Assembly: GCA_021779415.1 (NCBI GenBank)
Contig: JAJYAS010000041.1
Span: 1-11,611, forward strand
Length of the DNA: 11,611 bases
DNA from: Bacillota bacterium
Lineage (GTDB): Bacteria > Bacillota_B > Desulfitobacteriia > Desulfitobacteriales > Desulfitobacteriaceae
Reading direction: 5' to 3'
In this document: positions 6,249 through 11,611 of the stretch, one piece after another
How the letters are laid out: each line of letters begins with the position of its first letter
Position numbering within the stretch: position 1 is the stretch's first letter
Made by a program: the position numbers and the translations under genes
The notes under the pieces: generated by a model
Told to the model about the DNA's origin: nothing
The model's database searches: none
What the model saw: only the letters and a program-made list of their open reading frames with translations

Positions 6249-6287
6249 AATAGCCACCTGTCATGGAACAGGCGGCTATTATTTTTG
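6249..6287 (+). terminator. Rho-independent terminator of the pspA / Tim44-like unit
   Basis: AATAGCCACCTGT (6249-6261) pairs with 6268-6280 (ACAGGCGGCTATT) with a single A-C mismatch and a 6-nt loop, followed directly by ATTTTTG. This is a classical stem plus T-run reading rightward. The gene at 6302-6952 converges on it, and the opposite strand has a weaker T-rich stretch (TATTTGTTAATG), so it may also stop leftward transcripts. Confidence 0.88.
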
Positions 6288-6301
6288 CTATTCTTTTAAG
6301 A

Positions 6302-6952
6302 TTATGGCAGAGGATCACCTGTACGATTGATTATGTAATACCAATAGAGACCGACAGTTCCAAAGAGGAGTGCTCCGAATACTAAGGCTATCAATAACTG
6401 ACCTGGATGATGTGACAGTCGCCAGAAGGAATGTCCCACCCAAGACTCCCAAATAATCATAGGAAATTTACCAATAAGAGTGGCTAACAAAAACGTCGGA
6501 TAGGTCATAAGGGATAAGCCCGCTGCATAATTGACTGCGGCAGAGGGCAGGATTGGAATAAGACGAGAAATGAGAACAATCGAAAAGCTATTTCCTTCAA
6601 TTTGAGTGCCCCATTTTCCAAGCTTGGCTACCTTAGGCTGAGCCCATGCCTGCCCAAGTGAACGGGCTAGCCAAAAACCTAGAGAGGCACCCAACAGGCT
6701 TCCGCCAAGTGAGAGAAGAAAACCGCCCACTAAGCCGTAAAGAATAATGTTAACTCCGGCAATTAAGACAAAGGGTACTACCGGAAAAAGCATTAGAAGG
6801 GTTATGATAAATAGGTCTACAAAGATGCTAATCCATCCCCACTGTGAGACAAACGCCTTTAAAGCAGCAGGGTGCTGGAGTTTTGGATATAATAGAATCA
6901 CAAAAGTGAGGGAAATAAGTAAGGTTATCAATGAAAAGTGTTTTTTATTCAA
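6302..6952 (-). CDS. TVP38/TMEM64-type VTT-domain (SNARE-associated, DedA-like) membrane protein
   Basis: The 216-residue protein is very hydrophobic, with an N-terminal segment at about 7-22, several more to residue 175, and a last one at about 186-206. The VTT/SNARE-associated core spans about 55-175: FPVVPFVLIAGV, then LYGLVGGFLLSLGGSLLGASLGFWLARSLG, then the re-entrant loop signature SRLIPILPSAAVNYAAGL with R130 and the prolines. Members sit in the cytoplasmic membrane and are linked to lipid scrambling or transport and membrane homeostasis. The specific substrate here is unknown. Translation starts at TTG 6952, supported by AGGGAGGG (complement of 6959-6966) 6 nt upstream. The gene is single and divergent from the tetR operon. 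Part of its upstream region (7009-7019) carries a motif repeated in the tetR promoter. Confidence 0.87.
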   Translation of the reverse strand: MNKKHFSLITLLISLTFVILLYPKLQHPAALKAFVSQWGWISIFVDLFIITLLMLFPVVPFVLIAGVNIILYGLVGGFLLSLGGSLLGASLGFWLARSLGQAWAQPKVAKLGKWGTQIEGNSFSIVLISRLIPILPSAAVNYAAGLSLMTYPTFLLATLIGKFPMIIWESWVGHSFWRLSHHPGQLLIALVFGALLFGTVGLYWYYIINRTGDPLP

Positions 6953-7008
6953 GGGCTACCCTCCCTGAAATGAATCATGTGAGTATTCTAAGATATTTAA
7001 TCGTAACA

Positions 7009-7095
7009 TATTTCGTGACGTATTTGTAGATAAATTGCTTTAATAATTTAAGTTTAAGTTGGATTTGAAATATACTTGCATAAGGTCACGAAATA
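7009..7095. repeat. 11-bp motif TATTTCGTGAC repeated in inverted orientation between dedA-like gene and tetR
   Basis: TATTTCGTGAC occurs at 7009-7019 and, inverted, as GTCACGAAATA at 7085-7095. The second copy lies in the spacer of the tetR promoter; the first lies about 57 nt upstream of the leftward gene's start. The left copy is itself part of an imperfect palindrome, CGTAAC...GTGACG (7002-7020). The paired arrangement between divergent genes suggests a binding site for an unidentified regulator. This is inference. Confidence 0.4.
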
Positions 7096-7104
7096 GTGTA
7101 GAAT
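7076..7104 (+). promoter_or_regulatory. Sigma-A type promoter of the tetR-ABC-yhgE operon
   Basis: TTGCAT (7076-7081) is followed after 17 bp by TAGAAT (7099-7104); the hexamers match consensus at 4 and 5 of 6 positions. The predicted start near 7111 falls inside the palindrome at 7102-7140. The -10 also overlaps the palindrome's left end, so repressor binding would exclude polymerase. Confidence 0.6.
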
Positions 7105-7140
7105 CTGACCAGTTAGTCAATTAGACTGACTGGTCAGATT
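7102..7140. promoter_or_regulatory. 39-bp imperfect palindrome, likely operator of the TetR regulator
   Basis: The 19-bp arms at 7102-7120 and 7122-7140 centre on 7121 and pair at 17 of 19 positions; the outer 12 bp (AATCTGACCAGT) are perfect. Half-site CTGACCAGT (7105-7113) recurs alone at 7183-7191. The site covers the -10 end and transcription start of the operon. Position and symmetry are typical of TetR-family autorepression. Confidence 0.75.
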
Positions 7141-7182
7141 AATTTTTTTGAATCTTAATTTTAATGAAAGGCGGTTAATTTA

Positions 7183-7191
7183 CTGACCAGT
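7183..7191 (+). promoter_or_regulatory. Additional CTGACCAGT half-site in the tetR leader
   Basis: This is an exact copy of the 9-bp half-site in the 7102-7140 palindrome, in the untranslated leader 34 nt before tetR. The surrounding ACTGACCAGT is weakly symmetric (ACTG..CAGT). It may act as an auxiliary operator, or may be a chance copy. Confidence 0.35.
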
Positions 7192-7225
7192 GTGGGTTTG
7201 AAGTTTTCGTTAAGGATGGTGTTGT

Positions 7226-7789
7226 ATGTCTGATCAAAAAGAAAAGGTTATTTTCCAAGCCGCACTTGAGGTTTTTGCAGCCAAGGGGTTTGAAAGAGCT
7301 ACGATGGATGAGATTTCCACAAAAGCGGGTGTTGCCAAAGGGACATTGTTCTATCGTTATAAAAGTAAGGATGATCTCTTTCTTAATCTTATACGAGGAG
7401 CAATCGATCTATTTATATCCGAGGTGCTATCAGCTACCCATGATTTAGAGAATGCCTCCGCTCGTTTGGCTAAAGCCATTGAAGTTCAGACCCGGCTTTC
7501 GTATGAGCATCCCGAATTTACCAAACTCTTGTTAAGTGAAGTCTGGGGCAATCATGAGAGGCAACGTCTTTTCAGGGCAAACTTGGAAACGTATTTGAAC
7601 TTTTTGCAAACCATCATTGAAGAAGGTGTTGCCATCAATGAACTTCGAGCGACGAACAGTGCGCTTTTGGCGACCTCGATCTTTGGTATGACAGCTGCTG
7701 CGAGTTTACATCTTTTGCTTTCTCAGGGTGCACTACACCTAGAGGATACGGTTCAAGAATTGCAACATTATTTACTGGAAGGAATTTAA
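7226..7789 (+). CDS. TetR/AcrR-family transcriptional repressor
   Basis: The 187-residue protein has a TetR N-terminal DNA-binding domain (about residues 6-52) with the characteristic AALEVFAAKGFERATMDEI, GVAKGTLFYRYKSKDDL pattern. The remaining helical C-terminal domain (about 60-187) would hold the ligand pocket and dimer interface. Its effector is unknown. It should be a cytosolic dimer that represses its own operon by binding the palindrome at 7102-7140. ATG 7226 has AAGGATG at 7212-7218. It is the first gene of an operon with an ABC ATPase and a YhgE-type membrane protein, so the ligand is plausibly a substrate or stress signal of that system. Confidence 0.92.
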   Translation: MSDQKEKVIFQAALEVFAAKGFERATMDEISTKAGVAKGTLFYRYKSKDDLFLNLIRGAIDLFISEVLSATHDLENASARLAKAIEVQTRLSYEHPEFTKLLLSEVWGNHERQRLFRANLETYLNFLQTIIEEGVAINELRATNSALLATSIFGMTAAASLHLLLSQGALHLEDTVQELQHYLLEGI

Positions 7790-7800
7790 GGAGGAATATT

Positions 7801-8475
7801 ATGGCGCTCCGTTGTCAAAACGTTACAATCAAACAGGGGCGGGGGGATGTGCTTGCTAATTTCAACCTTGAGTTGTCTGAAGGTCAGATTATCGCCCTTT
7901 ACGGATCAACCGGCAGCGGCAAGACGTCCTTACTCCTGCTTTTAGCCGGACTGTTAAAACCGTCTGTTGGTGAAGTCTTTGTTGAGAACATTAATGTTCT
8001 CAACGATCCCAAAATGGCGCGGCTTCAGGCTGGTTTAGGCGTCATTCCAGAGTTTAATCCGTTACTCTCCCATCTCACTGTCGAAGAAAATTTAACCTTT
8101 CAGGCTCGAGCACTTAAATTAGCTCATCCAAAAGACCATGTTCGCGAAATGATTCAAAACTTTCATCTAGAGAAGGAAGCAAAGCACAGAGTTGACCGTC
8201 TTCCAGCTTTGAAGTACACAGAGACAGGAATGGCCATGGCCTTGATCGGGAATCCTGCATTAGTTTTACTCGATGAGCCTGAACACCATCTCACAACGGA
8301 AGAAACCGCAATAATTTGGAAGCGTTTGGATACCTTTAAGTCTCGGGGTAAAACAGTGATTCTCACAACCCGGCATCAAGAAGTGGCAGACCGGTGTGAC
8401 CAAGTCGTTTTTATGCCCTCAGGAAAGGTGGTCAGTCGTGATGAACTCACTTGGAATTGCAATTCTAGAGCTTAA
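7801..8475 (+). CDS. ABC transporter ATP-binding protein with degenerate signature motif
   Basis: The 224-residue nucleotide-binding subunit would energise a membrane partner at the inner face of the membrane. Walker A is intact (GSTGSGKT, residues 35-42), as are Walker B (LVLLDE, 154-159, with catalytic E159) and the switch His192 (TTRH). Two conserved elements deviate. The Q-loop glutamine is Glu84 (VIPEFNPLL). At the position of the LSGGQ signature the protein reads RLPALKYTETGMAMALIGNP (133-152), without the Ser-Gly-Gly. The D-loop region is HHLT rather than GLD. It may therefore be a slow or regulatory ATPase, or may act in a non-transport role. ATG 7801 has AAGGAGG at 7788-7794, overlapping the tetR stop. 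Its end overlaps the yhgE start by 35 nt, strongly suggesting a functional pair. Confidence 0.88.
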   Translation: MALRCQNVTIKQGRGDVLANFNLELSEGQIIALYGSTGSGKTSLLLLLAGLLKPSVGEVFVENINVLNDPKMARLQAGLGVIPEFNPLLSHLTVEENLTFQARALKLAHPKDHVREMIQNFHLEKEAKHRVDRLPALKYTETGMAMALIGNPALVLLDEPEHHLTTEETAIIWKRLDTFKSRGKTVILTTRHQEVADRCDQVVFMPSGKVVSRDELTWNCNSRA

Positions 8476-10996
8476 ACGCCTCTCGCGTAATCGTTTTGCT
8501 CGTGTCGCGACTATCGTCGTTTGTTTAATGCCCTTGCTGTATAGTTTCCTCTATCTAGATGCATTTTGGGATCCTTACCATAATTTAGAAAGCATGCGGG
8601 TTGCTATCGTCAATCAAGACCAAGCGGCGAATAAAGATAACCAAACAGTGCGCGCTGGGGAAGAACTTGTGAATAAATTAAAAGCGGATCACACGGTAGG
8701 GTGGCGTTTCACTAATGAATCTGACGCTAAACAAGGCCTAAGTAACGGATATTATGAACTGGCGGTTGTTATTCCTACGGATTTCTCGCAAACGATCCTC
8801 GATTCAACTCAAGATCCAGTTTCTGGTGCCGAGATAAAAAAGGCTCAGCTGTTGTACTACTCGAACCCTAGTAATAACTTTTTGGCTGAGCAGATTGGAA
8901 ATAAGCTTACTGCCGAGCTTCAAGGGGAAGTAAATGGACAAATTGCAGGGAAATTCTTTAATAATGTCTTCGGTAATTTAAGCGACATGCGTGATAATCT
9001 CCAAACGGCTTCGAATGGTGCTGCTCAACTTCAAGATGGTCTAAGCCAAGTTACAGATGGAAGCCACAAATTGACAGGATATCTCAAAGAAGCCGCTACA
9101 GGAAGTGGTTCCCTGACATCCGGTCTCACCTCCTTATCGATCGGCGCAAATTCTTTGTCCCAGGGGTATACCAGTCTTGCAAATGGTACCAACGCTTTAG
9201 GGGCCGTTACCGATAAGGTGAGTAATGGGCTCGGTCAGATATTAACCGGCTCGACTCAGTTAACCGTTGGTTCAAGTACTCTTGTCAAGGGCTTGACCCA
9301 GGCGGGAGATCAACTTCAAAGTGTTTCGATGGGAGCAAACCAGTTAAACGCTGGTTCTCAAAGCGCTCTTTCAGCTAGTGCTGCTCTCTTAAGTGGAATG
9401 AAAGATCTGAACAGCGGAGCCACTCAACTTCAAGATGGATCTAGCCAACTAAATAAATCTTTAGATCAGATGAAAGTCCAGTTAGATAACCAGACCCAAG
9501 GGATACCCGCCCTCGTCGCAGGAGCGGATCAAGTCTCTAAAGGTACTGCGCAATTGCAGACGGAAGTTGCGACGACCAAGGATACCTTAAGTGCTGCAAG
9601 TCAAACTCTAAGCGCCTTGTTAACAGATCCCCAACTCACGGAAAGCCAAAAGCTAAAACTCCGTGGAACTCTACAACAAATCCAGGGTGCCCAAGTTCTT
9701 CTTAGCGCTTCAGGGGAAGTTAGTCCTGGAATTTATAGCATCTCCACAAACCTTGGTGCCCTCAATCAGGGCGCGGCCTCCCTAAGTGGGGGTTTGCAAA
9801 TGCTTCATACTCAGACGGATGCCGGATTAACACAACTCCTAGATGGTTCCCAGCACCTGGCCTCTGGCTCGGCTTCTCTAGCAGGGGGATTAAATCAAGC
9901 TACTGAGGGTGCGACCCGATTAGCTCAGGGACTGCAAACTCTCAGTGACGGTAACAAACAACTGGCTGCTGGCCTCTCTAGTGGTGCTAAGGCTTTTCCC
10001 GCGCTGGTTGATGGCGGGAAAACACTCCATACCGGTCAAACTCAACTCGAACAAGGGATCAACCAATTTCTTCCTTTTTCGGGAAAGCTAAGTGAGCTTA
10101 ACAAAGGCGTCGCTCAACTTCAATCCGGGTCACAAACGCTGGCTAGCGGTGCGACGCAAGCTGCAGCGGGTGCCCAGAAAATTAACGCTGGGGTCAATGC
10201 TCTCTATGATGGAAGTCAAACTTTAACCACAGGCTTAGACAAGCTAAATACTGGAGGGCAGGAACTTTCGATAGGTCTTAAAGACGGCGTTAAGCAACTA
10301 AGCAAAGAACTTCCTCAGGATCCCTCAAAGGTTGCTACGGCAATGGGGAGTCCAGTAACGGTGGAACAAACTCAAATTCATCCGGTCAGCAACTATGGTA
10401 CAGGATTCACCCCCTACTTTATTCCGCTGGCACTTTGGGTCGGTTCGCTTATCCTTTTCTTCCTAATTAATGTTAAGGAAAATCGGTTGACCACTTCTGG
10501 GGTTTCACGTCTGAGTATTGTGCTTGGAAAGTTCTGGACGCTAGCCTTTTTGGGAGCATTTCAAGCGGTCATTTCTTCCTTTGCACTCATTGCGGCCCTA
10601 GGGCTACATCCCTCACACACGTTGGCTTTCTATGGATTCAATATCTTGCTTTCATGGACCTTTATTGCCATAATTCAGCTGCTGGTCCAAGCATTTGGCA
10701 TGGCAGGTCGCTTTTTGGCCATTGTCTTACTCATGCTTCAGCTGACATCTTGTGGCGGAACCTTCCCCATGGAGCTTGTGCCTAAGTTCTTCCAAGTGAT
10801 TAGTCCTTTCCTACCCATGACTTATGGGACAGCCGGTTTAAGGCAGATCATCTCTGGGAGTGCGAGCATATCCCTGAGTTTCAGTGTATTTATGCTACTC
10901 GCATTTGCAGTGGGCTCTATCGTACTAACCCTTTTGATTTCCTCGAATTGGGTAAAAGTGAGGGATTTGCACCCCGCACAAGAACTTGCTGCCTAA
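8441..10996 (+). CDS. YhgE/Pip-family membrane protein with long heptad-repeat domain
   Basis: The 851-residue protein has the YhgE/Pip layout. One N-terminal membrane segment (about 21-40) leads into the conserved YLDAFWDPYHNLESMRVAIVN. An extracytoplasmic region follows, then about 450 residues (roughly 182-630) of LxxGxxxLxxG-type heptads. The C-terminal ABC-2-like membrane domain has segments at about 659-677, 698-720, 728-750, 754-772 and 812-834, including TSCGGTFPMELVP. Relatives include the lactococcal phage infection protein Pip and EsaA of type VII secretion; many act as ABC-2-like permeases or surface receptors. No EssC or WXG100 gene is present, so type VII secretion is not supported. 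ATG 8441 is chosen because AGGAAAGGTGG (8421-8431) precedes it and the family's usual N-terminus begins there. A GTG at 8396 would add 15 non-conserved residues. The ABC ATPase immediately upstream is the likely partner. Confidence 0.9.
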   Translation: MNSLGIAILELKRLSRNRFARVATIVVCLMPLLYSFLYLDAFWDPYHNLESMRVAIVNQDQAANKDNQTVRAGEELVNKLKADHTVGWRFTNESDAKQGLSNGYYELAVVIPTDFSQTILDSTQDPVSGAEIKKAQLLYYSNPSNNFLAEQIGNKLTAELQGEVNGQIAGKFFNNVFGNLSDMRDNLQTASNGAAQLQDGLSQVTDGSHKLTGYLKEAATGSGSLTSGLTSLSIGANSLSQGYTSLANGTNALGAVTDKVSNGLGQILTGSTQLTVGSSTLVKGLTQAGDQLQSVSMGANQLNAGSQSALSASAALLSGMKDLNSGATQLQDGSSQLNKSLDQMKVQLDNQTQGIPALVAGADQVSKGTAQLQTEVATTKDTLSAASQTLSALLTDPQLTESQKLKLRGTLQQIQGAQVLLSASGEVSPGIYSISTNLGALNQGAASLSGGLQMLHTQTDAGLTQLLDGSQHLASGSASLAGGLNQATEGATRLAQGLQTLSDGNKQLAAGLSSGAKAFPALVDGGKTLHTGQTQLEQGINQFLPFSGKLSELNKGVAQLQSGSQTLASGATQAAAGAQKINAGVNALYDGSQTLTTGLDKLNTGGQELSIGLKDGVKQLSKELPQDPSKVATAMGSPVTVEQTQIHPVSNYGTGFTPYFIPLALWVGSLILFFLINVKENRLTTSGVSRLSIVLGKFWTLAFLGAFQAVISSFALIAALGLHPSHTLAFYGFNILLSWTFIAIIQLLVQAFGMAGRFLAIVLLMLQLTSCGGTFPMELVPKFFQVISPFLPMTYGTAGLRQIISGSASISLSFSVFMLLAFAVGSIVLTLLISSNWVKVRDLHPAQELAA

Positions 10997-11008
10997 CCGA
11001 TATTAAGC

Positions 11009-11052
11009 ACGATGCCCTCAATGCTTCCTTTTGGGAAGGTTGAGGGCATCGT
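11009..11052. terminator. Long hairpin between convergent genes, probable bidirectional terminator
   Basis: ACGATGCCCTCAA (11009-11021) is perfectly complementary to 11040-11052. Inside the loop a second stem forms, CTTCC (11024-11028) with GGAAG (11034-11038). It lies 12 nt after the yhgE stop and 4 nt before the end of the convergent gene. Neither side has a good T-run, so termination would depend on stem strength. It is not followed by a further rightward gene in the window. Confidence 0.65.
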
Positions 11053-11056
11053 TGTG

Positions 11057-11554
11057 TCAATAGTTTCTCGGAAAAGATCTGTTGATCCGAGCCTTTGGTT
11101 TGCCAAGTATTTCCGCCCAGATGACAGCTTCTGCAAGATTTTTTTCTGCGAGATCAGGGTAAGAGGGAGCTTCCTCTAACTGAAGGGGTTTAATTTCGGA
11201 CGTAAGGGTTGGATTGAATGTTCCTTCCGATCCAGCAGTTCCCTCTACTCCAGCTGTGCCTTCTACGCCGTCTGTACCTTCAATCCCTGCAGTACCTTCG
11301 GTTTCAGATGTATTATCCATCCAAGAAGCTTCTTCCACTCGAAATTCTTTACGGACTTCCACTATTTTTGGGGTGGGAGTCGGATTCCCGTATGAAAGCC
11401 ATTTTTGTAAAGAAGTTTCAAGATTGCCAGCCCAGGGAGAAGAAGGGGCGTATGGACTTCTTGGACGCTGATTTGTTCTTGTGGCCCCTTTATTTAATTT
11501 AGAGACTACGGCAAAGATCATGAGGATGATAGGAAGTAATGATAATATATCCAT
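11057..11554 (-). CDS. Small membrane-anchored protein of unknown function with EGTxGx repeats
   Basis: I do not recognise this 165-residue protein. It has an N-terminal membrane segment (about residues 4-19, LSLLPIILMIFAVVSK) and then a Pro/Arg-rich linker. A hexapeptide repeat spans 86-112 (EGTAGI, EGTDGV, EGTAGV, EGTAGS, EGT; DNA 11219-11299). The C-terminal helix AEAVIWAEILGKPKAR (about 141-156) looks like the conserved part of the protein. With no signal cleavage site apparent, it is probably anchored by its N-terminus. ATG 11554 has AAGGGGG (complement of 11561-11567) 6 nt upstream. That binding site overlaps the stop of a probable upstream leftward gene, implying coupled translation. 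No enzymatic motif is visible. Confidence 0.75.
   Translation of the reverse strand: MDILSLLPIILMIFAVVSKLNKGATRTNQRPRSPYAPSSPWAGNLETSLQKWLSYGNPTPTPKIVEVRKEFRVEEASWMDNTSETEGTAGIEGTDGVEGTAGVEGTAGSEGTFNPTLTSEIKPLQLEEAPSYPDLAEKNLAEAVIWAEILGKPKARINRSFPRNY
11219..11299 (-). repeat. 18-bp in-frame tandem repeat coding for EGTxGx
   Basis: Four and a half degenerate copies of an 18-bp unit encode EGTAGI, EGTDGV, EGTAGV, EGTAGS, EGT. Because the copies stay in frame, slippage would change the length of the protein's linker without breaking it. The copy number may therefore vary between strains. Confidence 0.75.
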
Positions 11555-11565
11555 ACTAATCCCCC

Positions 11566-11611
11566 TTACTTTTTAGGGGTGGTGAGGTCCCCGGAATCCA
11601 CCTTGCCAGTG
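11566..11611 (-). CDS. Probable C-terminal end of an upstream leftward gene
   Basis: On the minus strand one frame from the window edge reads TGKVDSGDLTTPKK and stops at TAA 11568-11566. That stop overlaps the ribosome binding site of the gene starting at 11554, a common operon arrangement. The other two frames are also open over this short stretch, so the assignment rests on spacing only. The product cannot be identified. Confidence 0.3.
   Translation of the reverse strand, partial: TGKVDSGDLTTPKK

Noticed and set aside
8441..10996. Type VII secretion locus (EsaA-like reading of the YhgE protein)
   Set aside because: No EssC ATPase, WXG100 substrate or other secretion gene is in the window, and the ABC ATPase is of a different class.
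11214..11502. Two overlapping rightward ORFs opposite the small membrane protein
   Set aside because: Both are antisense shadows created by the repetitive coding sequence; the leftward frame has a proper start, binding site and membrane segment.
1..11611. CRISPR array, tRNA, rRNA, transposon or phage genes
   Set aside because: No regularly spaced repeats, no cloverleaf or rRNA-like sequence, and no transposase or integrase motifs were seen on either strand.

Overview
The window looks like chromosomal DNA from an anaerobic, spore-forming Firmicute of the Desulfosporosinus / Desulfitobacterium / Dehalobacter type (Peptococcaceae-like). This is an inference from moderate base composition, strong AGGAGG-type ribosome binding sites, frequent TTG and GTG starts, an hgcAB pair, and a YhgE/Pip-type membrane protein. 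No rRNA or tRNA gene, insertion sequence, integrase or CRISPR array was seen.

Region 1 (1-2658) is the most notable. A leftward gene start at the left edge and a rightward XRE-cupin regulator share a divergent promoter region. That region carries a perfect 19-bp inverted repeat and further copies of its core. Downstream, on the same strand, lie hgcA and hgcB, the two genes required for microbial mercury methylation. HgcA has the cap-helix motif NVWCAAGK and five C-terminal membrane segments. HgcB has two CxxCxxCxxxCP clusters, a lone conserved Cys and a C-terminal Cys-Cys. A GNAT acetyltransferase follows at 2155-2658. Regulator, hgcA, hgcB and acetyltransferase lie in a row with no terminator visible between them, so they may be co-transcribed.

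Region 2 (2655-4364) holds a leftward cation-diffusion-facilitator-type transporter, whose end overlaps the acetyltransferase by 4 nt, and a divergent cytosolic SGNH/GDSL hydrolase.

Region 3 (4365-6287) is a membrane-stress pair: PspA/IM30, then a secreted or membrane-anchored Tim44-like protein. A 14-bp perfect inverted repeat precedes it and a clear rho-independent terminator follows it.

Region 4 (6302-6952, leftward) is a TVP38/DedA-type VTT-domain membrane protein.

Region 5 (7076-11052) is a self-contained operon: a TetR-family regulator, an ABC ATPase with a degenerate signature motif, and an 851-residue YhgE/Pip-type protein with a very long heptad-repeat domain. It is driven by a recognisable promoter whose -10 and start region lie under a 39-bp imperfect palindrome, the likely TetR operator. 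A long hairpin closes it.

Region 6 (11057-11611, leftward) is a small membrane-anchored protein of unknown function with a hexapeptide repeat. The probable tail of another leftward gene lies at the right edge. The hgcAB locus with its possible regulator is the strongest lead; the unusual ABC ATPase and the operator architectures come next.
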